Below the pieces are notes generated by a model, which did not search any database, was not told where the DNA came from, and saw only the letters and a program-made list of their open reading frames with translations. A stretch of 64,000 bases of DNA from Pseudovibrio ascidiaceicola (GTDB lineage Bacteria > Pseudomonadota > Alphaproteobacteria > Rhizobiales > Stappiaceae). The position numbers and the translations under genes are program-made. The DNA is taken from NCBI RefSeq assembly GCF_900114245.1, contig NZ_FOSK01000004.1:310001-374000 (forward strand). The letters run 5' to 3'. Position 1 is the stretch's first letter; the number at the start of each line of letters is the position of its first letter. Below, in pieces: positions 54,258 to 62,149 of this stretch.

Positions 54258-56035
54258 ATGCCCCCGCCTTCCTCACCCGTGATCTGACTTTCAAATCCTC
54301 CAGCCTCGATGAAAAACAGCGGACCGTCGAGGCAACTGCCACCGCCTTTGGTAGCGTGGACCGTGGCGCCTTTATTGAGCGACTGGACCCGACAGCCACC
54401 ACGGCGGAGGCCTTTATCGGCCTGCCAGTTTTAGATAGCCATCGCCAGGATAGCCTGAGTGCAGTGCTTGGCACCGTGACAGCAGCACGAGCGGACAACG
54501 GCTGCATCCTCGTCACCATCAAGTTTACATCTGACAGCCGCGCCAACCCCGTGATTGCGGACATTCGCGAGGGAATGATTACAGGCGTTTCCATCGGCTA
54601 TCAGGTTGAGAAATGGGCGGACAGCAGAGATCCGGACACCGGACGCTCCATTCGCACCATCACCCAGTTCAAACCAAGAGAAGTTAGCTTTGTCAGTGTG
54701 CCAGCGGACCCGGACGCAAGGATCAGAGCGATGCCAACGGAGAACCAACCCAACTCACCAGAACCACCCAAAACACCCACGCCAGACTTGGCACAACGCA
54801 ACCAGCAGATCCGCTCTATCGCAGGGACATTGAACCTGACCACTGAGTGGACTGATAGCCAGATCGACAGCACATCCACACTGGATGAGATCCGAGCCGC
54901 CGCAATTACGGAGGCAGAGAAGCGGACAACACCGCCGATCCGGACGCAGTCGGTGCAAATTCTCGCAGATCACACCGATCCGCATACACGCGCAGAACGC
55001 ATGTCTGACGCCATGATGACGCGCATTGACCCAACCCATAAGCCAGAGGACAGCGCCCGCGATTTCATCGGAATGTCTATTCCGGAGATGGCTCGTGACT
55101 GCCTGCGCAATGCCAATGTTTCAACCACGGCCCTTTCCCAGGCAACGATTGTCTCTCGTGCGCTGCATTCCACCAGTGACTTTCCCCTCATCATGGGAAA
55201 CACCGTTGGGCGGACACTGCGCCAATCCTATGACAGTGTGCCAAGCGCTTTGAAGAAGCTGGCACGGCAAACCACCGTGAAAGACTTCCGCGCAAAGCAC
55301 CGGATTATTCTTTCTGAAGCTCCCGATCTGGAGAAGCTCAACGAGCATGGTGAATACAAACACGGCACCATGAGCGAGAGCGCTGAAAGCTTCAAGATCG
55401 ACACCTTCGGGCGAATGATCGGCATCACCCGCCAAGCGCTCATCAACGATGACCTTGGAGCCTTGAATGACCTGCCACGCAGACTAGGCATTGCAGCAGC
55501 AGACTTTGAAGCGGAGTTTTTTATCAAGCTGCTGGAGATGAATGGCGGCAAAGGGCCAAAGATGGGAGACGGTAATCCAGTTTTCCATGAAGGCCATCGC
55601 AACCTTGCACAAACCAAAGGCAAGCCGTCCATTGAGACACTCTCCGTATTGCGTCAGGCACTGCGCCACCAGGTGAGCCTGTCTGGCAAGCGTCTCAACC
55701 TCTCCCCTCGCCATCTGATTATTCCAGCCGAGCTGGAGACACTGGCACAGAAGCTCCTTGCCGAGATCACACCAAACCGCATCGACGATGTGAACCCGTT
55801 CTCTGATCTGGGAATGGTCGTGGAAGGCCGCTTTAACAATCCCGATCGCTGGTATCTGGCAACCAGCCACAGCCAGATGGACGGCTTGGAATATGCCTAT
55901 CTGGAAGGTGAGCCAGGACCACAGACCGAAACCAAAGCCGGATTTGAGATTGATGGCATCAAGATCAAAGTCCGTCTCGACTTCGGTGCCTGCTTTGGCG
56001 ACTGGCGCGGATGGCAAATGAACGAGGGCAAGTGA
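54254..56035 (+). CDS. Prohead protease-major capsid protein fusion
   Basis: A 593-residue fusion. Residues 1-160 form an HK97-type prohead protease (LPVLDSHRQDSLSAVLGTV carries the catalytic His; GMITGVSIGYQVEKW carries the Ser). A Pro/Thr-rich linker and scaffold-like helical segment span about 160-260. The rest (GMSIPEMARDCLRN to GACFGDWRGWQMNEGK) is a Mu gpT/HK97-like major capsid protein. Natural fusions of this kind are known; self-cleavage would release the capsid subunit. Coupled to the portal gene by a 4-bp overlap and to the next gene by TGATG. Confidence 0.88.
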   Translation: MNAPAFLTRDLTFKSSSLDEKQRTVEATATAFGSVDRGAFIERLDPTATTAEAFIGLPVLDSHRQDSLSAVLGTVTAARADNGCILVTIKFTSDSRANPVIADIREGMITGVSIGYQVEKWADSRDPDTGRSIRTITQFKPREVSFVSVPADPDARIRAMPTENQPNSPEPPKTPTPDLAQRNQQIRSIAGTLNLTTEWTDSQIDSTSTLDEIRAAAITEAEKRTTPPIRTQSVQILADHTDPHTRAERMSDAMMTRIDPTHKPEDSARDFIGMSIPEMARDCLRNANVSTTALSQATIVSRALHSTSDFPLIMGNTVGRTLRQSYDSVPSALKKLARQTTVKDFRAKHRIILSEAPDLEKLNEHGEYKHGTMSESAESFKIDTFGRMIGITRQALINDDLGALNDLPRRLGIAAADFEAEFFIKLLEMNGGKGPKMGDGNPVFHEGHRNLAQTKGKPSIETLSVLRQALRHQVSLSGKRLNLSPRHLIIPAELETLAQKLLAEITPNRIDDVNPFSDLGMVVEGRFNNPDRWYLATSHSQMDGLEYAYLEGEPGPQTETKAGFEIDGIKIKVRLDFGACFGDWRGWQMNEGK

Positions 56036-56247
56036 TGACTAGCCTGGAAGAGCTTATTACCCGTCGTGACAAGTTGGAAAAGACGAGAGCTAAGGGTGTC
56101 AAAACCGTTCGCTTCGGTCGCGATGAAGTCACTTATAAATCTGACAGCGAAATGGCCGTAGCGCTCGCAGACCTGAACAGGAAAATTGCAGCAAGCCAAG
56201 GTCGCACAGTTCGTCGGGTTCGTATCATTTCAAGTAAAGGCGCTTAG
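56035..56247 (+). CDS. gpW-like head-tail joining protein
   Basis: A 70-residue protein (MTSLEELITRRDKLEKTRAK, then VRFGRDEVTYKSDSEMAVALADLNRKIA) with the alpha-beta hairpin-alpha order of lambda gpW. That protein plugs the portal and makes the site for tail attachment. Its start overlaps the capsid stop (TGATG). In a tail-less element it would allow filled heads to accept a helper phage tail, which is inferred from the gene set. Confidence 0.78.
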   Translation: MTSLEELITRRDKLEKTRAKGVKTVRFGRDEVTYKSDSEMAVALADLNRKIAASQGRTVRRVRIISSKGA

Positions 56248-56262
56248 GCGCGGAGATTGCAC

Positions 56263-56595
56263 ATGAGGAATTACATTCAAGATGGCGTTGCCATCACATT
56301 GACTGCCCCACATGACGTTTCCAGTGGCGATGGTCTGCAAGTTGGCTCTCTATTTGGCGTGGTCGCGACCAATGCGGCCTCCGGAGAGGATGTTGAGACA
56401 GTCATGCAGGGAGTGTTTGAGCTTCCTAAGACTGACAGTGAACAAGTTGCACAAGGTGAGCCTCTTTATTGGGATGAAATTGAAAAGCGCCTCACAACTA
56501 CTGCAAGCGACAACCTGAAAGTTGGTGCCGCAGTGCTGGCAGCAGGCCCAGCAGAACCAAGCGTACGCGCTCGCCTCAGCGGCTACTCAGCATAG
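56263..56595 (+). CDS. DUF2190 capsid-associated protein
   Basis: A 110-residue beta-rich protein (RNYIQDGVAITLTAPHDVSSGDGLQVGSLFGVVATNAASGEDVETVMQGVFELPK) matching DUF2190, found beside portal and capsid genes and thought to decorate or complete the head. The ATG at 56263 has GGAG upstream; an ATG two codons earlier is in frame. In the late operon. Confidence 0.8.
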   Translation: MRNYIQDGVAITLTAPHDVSSGDGLQVGSLFGVVATNAASGEDVETVMQGVFELPKTDSEQVAQGEPLYWDEIEKRLTTTASDNLKVGAAVLAAGPAEPSVRARLSGYSA

Positions 56596-56603
56596 GAGCA
56601 AGC

Positions 56604-56792
56604 ATGGCACGTCAAACAGTTCCATTTAAACAAGCAGATGTTGTGAGAGCTTATAAAGCCGCCGAGAAAGTTGGCATTGCCCCAGAACAGCTGCGCGTCA
56701 CGATCCGTCCAGAAACTCAAGAGATTATCATGGAGCCTCTCAAGCAAGAGGCAAATGACAATAGACCAAATCCTTGGGATGACCTTCTATGA
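56604..56792 (+). CDS. Small conserved element protein
   Basis: A 62-residue protein (VRAYKAAEKVGIAPEQLRVTIRPETQEIIM, ending NPWDDLL), a pattern seen in small phage proteins located before integrase genes. Its stop overlaps the integrase start by 4 bp (ATGA). AGGAG lies in front of the ATG. Possibly an excision or regulatory factor; no direct evidence. Confidence 0.6.
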   Translation: MARQTVPFKQADVVRAYKAAEKVGIAPEQLRVTIRPETQEIIMEPLKQEANDNRPNPWDDLL

Positions 56793-57835
56793 GACGAAAC
56801 CGAAGCGGGTTGCCCCAATATTGTAGCTGGAACAAAGACAGGCACGGCACCCGCCGTGTCCGTTTCCGCAAATCTGGGTTCTCTACTTATCTGACTGGCA
56901 CACCCTACGGCGATGATTTCATGCGCCAGTATTACGGCGCTTTGGAAGGTGTGAAGACACAATGCACTAACATCGCCGCAGAACGCACCAAGCCAGGAAG
57001 CTTTGATGCGCTCTGCGTTGCTTACTATCGCGCTCCTGAGTTTCTCGGCTTGCGAGATAGCACCAAGGTTACTTATCGCGGTGTTATCGAAAAGCTCAGA
57101 GAAAGGATCGGCAAACTTCCAATTCGCCGTATGGAACGCAGGCACATCAAGAAGCTGCTCGGGGAAATGGAAGATAGGCCACAGGCTGCAAATCGAGTTC
57201 TATCTCTTCTGAAGATCCTGCTCGACGTTGCTATGGATCTGGGAATGATCGCCAATAATCCAGCGCGGGGCGTGAAAGGCTTCAAGAAAAAGACAGACGG
57301 CTTTCACAGCTGGACTGAGGAAGAGATCGAACAGTTCATACAAAAGCACCCAGAAGGCACCAAGGCACATCTTGCGCTCACTCTGCTTCTCTACACAGCA
57401 CAACGGCGCTCAGACGTCGTAAGCATGGGCTGGCAGCATATTTCGGGAAATAATTTGAGGGTCACTCAGCAGAAAACAGGAACAACGCTGATGATCCCGC
57501 TGCATGGCATCCTCCAGCAAGCACTTTCACAAACCCCAAAGACGAATATGACTTTCCTCGTTACCGAGTTCGGAAAGCCATTCACAGTGGCAGGCTTTGG
57601 GAATTGGTTCAGAGACAGGGTGAAAGAAGCAGAGTTATCTAACTGCTCTCCCCATGGCTTGCGCAAGGCAGCTGCACGAAGACTGGCAGAAGCAGGATGT
57701 TCGGCAGATGTGATTAAAGCTCTGACAGGACACCAAAGCCTGAAGGAGCTGACAATCTATACAGCGGCAGCTGATCAACAGCGCTTAGCAACACAGGCAA
57801 TTGGAAGCCTGAAAGCACAAGACGAGAACAGATAA
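56789..57835 (+). CDS. int: Tyrosine recombinase (integrase)
   Basis: A 348-residue site-specific recombinase. The core-binding helical domain occupies about 70-165 and the catalytic domain 170-345, with Arg206 (TAQRRSDV), Lys229, His289 and Arg292 (HGLRKAA), His315 (GHQS) and nucleophile Tyr324 (IYTAA). All catalytic residues are present. It lies 75 bp from the 3' end of tRNA-Ser, whose terminal 19 bases fall within the 22-bp crossover core, and is responsible for insertion at that tRNA. Unusually, it is the last gene of the late operon, coupled to the preceding gene. Confidence 0.93.
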   Translation: MRRNRSGLPQYCSWNKDRHGTRRVRFRKSGFSTYLTGTPYGDDFMRQYYGALEGVKTQCTNIAAERTKPGSFDALCVAYYRAPEFLGLRDSTKVTYRGVIEKLRERIGKLPIRRMERRHIKKLLGEMEDRPQAANRVLSLLKILLDVAMDLGMIANNPARGVKGFKKKTDGFHSWTEEEIEQFIQKHPEGTKAHLALTLLLYTAQRRSDVVSMGWQHISGNNLRVTQQKTGTTLMIPLHGILQQALSQTPKTNMTFLVTEFGKPFTVAGFGNWFRDRVKEAELSNCSPHGLRKAAARRLAEAGCSADVIKALTGHQSLKELTIYTAAADQQRLATQAIGSLKAQDENR

Positions 57836-57906
57836 TTGTCCAACCAACTCAAATGAGCTGGACAAAGTGTCTACTAAGCAACTGAGATGTAAGGGAAAAG
57901 AAATGG

Positions 57907-57928
57907 TAATGGCGGAGAGACAGGGATT
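57907..57928. repeat. attR: right copy of the 22-bp attachment core
   Basis: Identical to 46113-46134. It covers the encoded CCA and the 3' acceptor and T-arm strand of the tRNA-Ser gene, so the tRNA remained intact after integration. Confidence 0.92.
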
Positions 57929-57999
57929 CGAACCCTGGAGACGGTTCCCCGCCTACACACTTTCCAGGCGTGCGCCTTCGACCACTCGGCCACCTCTCC
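57910..57999 (-). tRNA. tRNA-Ser (anticodon GGA)
   Basis: A 90-nt class II tRNA including an encoded CCA (57910-57912). The acceptor stem is GGAGAGG/TCTCTCC, the anticodon loop CTGGAAA with anticodon GGA at 57963-57965, the long variable arm is typical of serine tRNAs, and the T loop is GGTTCGAATCC. Its 3' end is the integration site of the neighbouring element. Confidence 0.95.
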
Positions 58000-58309
58000 G
58001 CATTCCGCTCACCGAGTGTTCCCGGCGGCGTGAGAGGGGGTATATGCAAAACTATTGGGGGGCGCAAGAGGTCTTTTCGATTTTTTTGCCATGTATCCCC
58101 ACTCTGTGGAACCAGAATGAAAACAAAGGCATTTTTCTGCCTGTCTGCACGTATTCAATCACAATCCATTACGCAGTTTTGACTGGAATTTAAGAGCGTC
58201 TGGCATGCTTGTTCTGATAGGTTGCACCTTAGATTGCATGAGGTACTGTGGATACACGCAGGCTCATTGCGAGTTTAAAAGATAGCTGACAGAAAAAGGA
58301 AGCAGACAC
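58000..58309. other. Intergenic region beyond tRNA-Ser
   Basis: 310 bp between the tRNA (leftward) and the membrane protein at 58310. The part nearest 58000 should contain the tRNA promoter. No gene, strong hairpin or second attachment sequence is visible. Confidence 0.35.
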
Positions 58310-58627
58310 GTGGTTGGATTTTTACTGCGTTTTATAGGTGTGTGGTTTGTCGCCATAGCGCTGGTCTCATTTGTCGTGGATGCCACTAAAAGCATTGCGA
58401 CCTCCAGCTGGACCTCTTCACCACTGGGACTGATCTGGTTTGATCTGTCACCAGAAACGCTCAATGCATCCCAGGCGGCCATCCAGCGGTACGTGAGCCC
58501 TCTTCTCTGGGATCCGATTATTCAAAGCCTGTTGCTGATGCCGCCGTGGGTTATATTCGGACCTCTCGGCTTAATTATGCTATGGTATGGCGACAAGCGG
58601 CGTCGCATCAGCACAACCCTGCTGTGA
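58310..58627 (+). CDS. Small inner-membrane protein
   Basis: A 105-residue protein with two transmembrane helices: residues 2-24 (VGFLLRFIGVWFVAIALVSFVV) and about 75-96 (SLLLMPPWVIFGPLGLIMLWYG). Between them is a loop of about 50 residues (SSPLGLIWFDLSPETLNASQAAIQRYVSP), presumably periplasmic, and the C-terminus is basic. A GTG start is supported by AGGAAG 7 nt upstream. It precedes msrA by 26 bp and is probably co-transcribed. Family not recognised with certainty. Confidence 0.7.
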   Translation: MVGFLLRFIGVWFVAIALVSFVVDATKSIATSSWTSSPLGLIWFDLSPETLNASQAAIQRYVSPLLWDPIIQSLLLMPPWVIFGPLGLIMLWYGDKRRRISTTLL

Positions 58628-58653
58628 TGCAGAGTTCTTACAGGTAAGTGAAT

Positions 58654-59328
58654 ATGTCGTTTCTCAGAATGCTCTCAAACAAGTTTAAAATGCCGGATAC
58701 AGGCACAGCGCTGCCAGGCCGGGATACACCAATCATGACTCCCGGAAAGCACTTCGTGAATGGTCATGATCTGAATGGGCCTTATCCTGAAGGGATGAAA
58801 GAGCTCTATGTGGGCATGGGATGTTACTGGGGTGCGGAGCGCGCCTTCTGGGAACTGCCGGGTGTGTATGTAACAGCTGTTGGCTTTGCAGGTGGTGCAA
58901 CAAAGAATCCGACCTACCACGAAACGTGTACTGGTCAGACCGGTCACACCGAAATTGTAAAAGTGGTCTACAATCCAGAAGAAATTTCTCTGGAACAACT
59001 TTTGAAGGTATTTTGGGAGCGTCACGACCCAACGCAAGGAATGCGGCAGGGCAACGATGTGGGGACACAGTATAGATCTGCGCTTTATTTGACGAGTGAG
59101 GCAGATATTGAGGCGGCTAAAGAAACAGCCAAGTCTTATCAGGATGCCCTTAAGGAAATCGGCAAAAACGCAGGGATTACCACGGAAATCGGTCCTCTCG
59201 ACGTATTCTATTACGCTGAAGAATATCACCAACAATATTTGGCAAAGAATCCAGATGGATACTGTGGCCTTTCGGGCACAGGTGCGACCTGCCCATTGCC
59301 GGTTTCGCCCCAATCCCCTAAGCAATAG
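58654..59328 (+). CDS. msrA: Peptide methionine sulfoxide reductase MsrA
   Basis: A 224-residue MsrA that reduces methionine-S-sulfoxide in proteins. The catalytic Cys57 is in [16 protein letters not shown], where GCFWG is usual. [19 protein letters not shown] is the second family block, and the tail [13 protein letters not shown] carries resolving cysteines. The N-terminus has about 45 extra residues relative to the core, as in E. coli MsrA. The start is at 58654 behind an AGGTAA box; an upstream in-frame GTG at 58648 also exists. Confidence 0.95.
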   Translation: MSFLRMLSNKFKMPDTGTALPGRDTPIMTPGKHFVNGHDLNGPYPEGMKELYVGMGCYWGAERAFWELPGVYVTAVGFAGGATKNPTYHETCTGQTGHTEIVKVVYNPEEISLEQLLKVFWERHDPTQGMRQGNDVGTQYRSALYLTSEADIEAAKETAKSYQDALKEIGKNAGITTEIGPLDVFYYAEEYHQQYLAKNPDGYCGLSGTGATCPLPVSPQSPKQ

Positions 59329-59536
59329 GTGATCAAAAATAATTTATGGATAATTGCAACCTGCTAATAATCAGGGACCAAATCGGCGGTTTTTATTGAT
59401 TTTGCAGGTTGCATGGTTTCGAAATACTTATTATTTTCAATTTTATTAAACTTGCATTTGTTAAATTGCAGTTTTAGGATTAACTCTAATGACGCTAAGT
59501 CAGAATCGTCAGGATAGTATTTTAGAGATTTAATTT

Positions 59537-60016
59537 ATGATGAGAACCAATCATATTGCAGACCAACTTTCCGCAGTAAGTACAGCACTTGAAGATGCGA
59601 GTGTTGATGCTTACGGAGATCTTTCAACAAGTGCCGTCGCGGCTCTTCTTATTATGCGACGCTCTCCGGCCATCTCCATCGGTACAGTTGCGAAAGAAGT
59701 TCGTTTAAGCCATTCCGCAACCGTGCGCCTGATTGATCGTCTTGAGAAAGACTGGTTGGTCCGACGTCTGCGCCGCAGAGGCCGGGAAGTTATGGTCGAA
59801 CTGACCGTTCGCGGTAAGCGTAAAGCCGTTGAAGTGGCTGAAGCACGCCGAAAAGCAGCTCATGCGCTGCTCGGTGACATCGATGAGAGCCAATTGGACA
59901 ACCTCTCCTCTCTCCTTAAGTTCATCCTGAATGACGTGGAAAGCTCTGCTTGCACACGCTTCTGCTATGATGATCCGATGGAAGATGAACAGGTTGAAGA
60001 GAACGAACCGGCCTAA
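59537..60016 (+). CDS. MarR-family transcriptional regulator
   Basis: A 159-residue MarR protein. The winged helix includes SIGTVAKEVRLSHSATVRLIDRLEKDWLVRRLRRRGREVMVELTVRGK (about 46-95), and the C-terminal dimerisation helix is followed by CTRFCYDDPMEDEQVEENEPA, an acidic tail with two cysteines four residues apart. Those cysteines might sense oxidants. Neighbouring genes offer no obvious target, so it may act mainly on itself. Confidence 0.85.
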   Translation: MMRTNHIADQLSAVSTALEDASVDAYGDLSTSAVAALLIMRRSPAISIGTVAKEVRLSHSATVRLIDRLEKDWLVRRLRRRGREVMVELTVRGKRKAVEVAEARRKAAHALLGDIDESQLDNLSSLLKFILNDVESSACTRFCYDDPMEDEQVEENEPA

Positions 60017-60065
60017 GGCTTAATTTTTCTGGTTTAGTTTTTTTATTGATTTGAGTTTATTTTCC

Positions 60066-60109
60066 AAGCAAGAACACCGGAGTGAACGCTTCGGTGTTCT
60101 TTGCTTTTT
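60066..60109 (+). terminator. Intrinsic terminator of the MarR gene
   Basis: Long stem AAGCAAGAACACCG/CGGTGTTCTTTGCTT with one bulged base and an 11- to 12-nt loop, ending in TTTTT, about 50 bp after the stop. Confidence 0.8.
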
Positions 60110-60432
60110 ACACTTCCCTCACGTCCCATTAAGCTTCTCTTAAGCATAAATCTTATACAAATTACAACTAAGATTTGAATGGAGTAATTTACGCAATTTA
60201 ATCTTGAGGGCGATCTCTTTTTGAGGCGATTACTGTGCGATTTCGCTCTTTCGTGCGTGTTACTTCTTTCATTCAACCAAGCGGTTTGCTGCTGCAATTG
60301 TGCTGGCTAGCTGCTTGAGGTTGTGCGCATTCCTCTTTGTTATCAGAGAGTTATAATTCCAGAATGCGTTTAATAATTGGGTGGATGTATTTGGGTGTGT
60401 CATGCACCAATACTATTAAGGGAAGACCTGAA
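60110..60432. other. Upstream region of the chemoreceptor gene
   Basis: 323 bp after the MarR terminator. AT-rich, with an in-frame extension of the chemoreceptor frame (to 60337) that lacks a ribosome-binding site and looks non-coding. No other feature supported. Confidence 0.35.
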
Positions 60433-61905
60433 ATGAGTGCTGCAGTCGGATTTGAAGAAGAGGTAGGCCAATCTGACATGGGTTCAACCAGTTGGCCAAT
60501 TACCTTGGGTTGGGTTCTTGCCCTCCTGAGCTTTGGTATGAGCTGGGCTGGTGACACCGGTACAATGAGCATTCTTTCAGGATCAGCTTTCCTTCTTGCC
60601 GCCATCCCAACCGCATTGTGGCTGAAAGACAAGGAATCCGGTGCAGCAGCTCTGGCTTCCGGCATTTGCCTTGCTATTCTAGCCGCCGTTGCCAGCTCTG
60701 CTGCTACTCTTGGTGGATATGCAGAAGGCTGGCAGATGGATTTCAACATTCTGTTCTTTGCCCCATTGGTTGTTTTAGGTTCCTCTCGCAATGGCGGTGC
60801 GCTTGGCAGTTTCCTCGCAATTTCCGCAGTTTATCTTCTTGGCAGTCTATTCGTTTTGCCTGACTTCCTCGTGAGTGATCAGAGCACGATGTCTGGCAAT
60901 CTCATCATTCTGGTTCTTCTCACCGGTGTTACGATGGCTTTCCTGAGCGGTCAGGGCGATGCTGAAGGTTCCAACTCAACAGACAGCACTGTTTCTTCTC
61001 AAGATGCAGCAGTTGCAGCTGAAGTTGCAGAAAACGAACAGAAGATTGCAGAGCAATCAGAACGCATCGTATTCTTTGAAAAGCACATTTCCGGGCTCCG
61101 CGACGTGGTGGACGGCCAACTTAAGAGCCTTTCTCAAAACACGCACAGCATTGTGTCTGCTTCCAAAGGTTTGGAGAACGCCACTCATAAATGCTCTGGT
61201 CATACGACCGAGGTTGTTTCCTCCTCTGATTCAGCATCCGGCAACGTTCAGACAGTTTCGGCTGCCTCTGAAGAGCTTTCCTCCTCTATCTCCGAGATCG
61301 CACGACAGATTGCGCAAGCCAACGAAATGGTTGAAGCTGCAACTCGCGGTGCGCAGGAGACCAATGATACCATTGGCAGCCTCGCAGAAGCTGCAAGCCG
61401 CATTGGTGAAGTTGTAACGCTCATTCAGGCGATTGCGGAGCAGACCAATCTGCTGGCCCTTAACGCCACCATTGAAGCTGCCCGCGCAGGTGAAGCAGGT
61501 AAAGGCTTTGCGGTTGTAGCAGCGGAAGTGAAAGAGCTGGCCAACCAGACCTCCAAAGCGACTGAAGAGATTGCTTCTCAGGTCTCTGCAATTCAGGGCA
61601 GAACCCGCGAAGCAGTGGAAGCAATCGGCTCTATCTCTCTGACCATGGATGACGTGAACGCCCATACTGGTGCAATTGCTGAGGCAATAACCCAGCAGGG
61701 TGATGCGACCAATGAGATCTCAGCTAATATCGCAGCTGCGGCTGACGGCACCATGGCCGTTTCCCAGAGCATTGCCAGCCTGAGTGAAGCCATGAACGAG
61801 GCGACAGGCTCCGTGTTCGAAGTGACAGAGAAAGCCAGTAAGGTTGATGGTGATCTCAATGAAGTTCACGATACGCTGGAGCGCTTCTTCCACGACGTTG
61901 CTTAA
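60433..61905 (+). CDS. Methyl-accepting chemotaxis protein without a periplasmic sensor
   Basis: A 490-residue chemoreceptor. The first 175 residues hold about six hydrophobic helices with only short loops and no HAMP or periplasmic ligand domain. A cytosolic helical segment is followed by the MCP signalling hairpin, whose tip is [43 protein letters not shown], the CheA/CheW contact. It should sense a membrane or internal signal such as energy state. GGAAG precedes the ATG at 60433. A terminator follows. Confidence 0.87.
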   Translation: MSAAVGFEEEVGQSDMGSTSWPITLGWVLALLSFGMSWAGDTGTMSILSGSAFLLAAIPTALWLKDKESGAAALASGICLAILAAVASSAATLGGYAEGWQMDFNILFFAPLVVLGSSRNGGALGSFLAISAVYLLGSLFVLPDFLVSDQSTMSGNLIILVLLTGVTMAFLSGQGDAEGSNSTDSTVSSQDAAVAAEVAENEQKIAEQSERIVFFEKHISGLRDVVDGQLKSLSQNTHSIVSASKGLENATHKCSGHTTEVVSSSDSASGNVQTVSAASEELSSSISEIARQIAQANEMVEAATRGAQETNDTIGSLAEAASRIGEVVTLIQAIAEQTNLLALNATIEAARAGEAGKGFAVVAAEVKELANQTSKATEEIASQVSAIQGRTREAVEAIGSISLTMDDVNAHTGAIAEAITQQGDATNEISANIAAAADGTMAVSQSIASLSEAMNEATGSVFEVTEKASKVDGDLNEVHDTLERFFHDVA

Positions 61906-61927
61906 TCTGCACTACAAATTTTGATGA

Positions 61928-61955
61928 GGCGGGTCACCTTGGTGGCCCGTTTTGC
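61928..61955 (+). terminator. Intrinsic terminator of the chemoreceptor gene
   Basis: Stem CGGGTCACC/GGTGGCCCG (61930-61938 and 61941-61949, one G-T pair) with a tight 2-nt centre followed by TTTTG. Confidence 0.72.
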
Positions 61956-62149
61956 GTTTGTGCAAAGTTTCTGCTTTTCTGAAATTACGGCCTTGAGGGG
62001 CGTTTTTCAGAGTTTCATGCCGTTATTGATCACAATTTACGCAAAATTACTCAACAAACGGACTTGGAGACAATTTTATGATTGCCTTGGTCTGACGGGC
62101 TGGTATTGAGCATTCTTAATAAGGGTAACCCAAATAAGAATGGACAGGT

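Larger units (their letters stand above)
46113..57928. mobile_element. Integrated tail-less capsid-encoding element (satellite or reduced prophage)
   Basis: An 11,816-bp element bounded by an exact 22-bp direct repeat at the tRNA-Ser(GGA) 3' end, with a tyrosine integrase next to the tRNA. Rightward genes encode a helix-turn-helix protein, terminase small and large subunits, portal, protease-capsid fusion, head-completion proteins and integrase; a leftward block holds an XRE repressor and cargo. I find no tail tube, tape measure, baseplate, fibre, holin or endolysin gene. This set fits a capsid-forming phage-inducible island that borrows helper tails, or a prophage that lost its tail genes. 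Confidence 0.85.

Noticed and set aside
46113-57928. Complete tailed prophage
   Set aside because: No tail, tape-measure, baseplate, fibre, holin or endolysin gene is found between the attachment sites.
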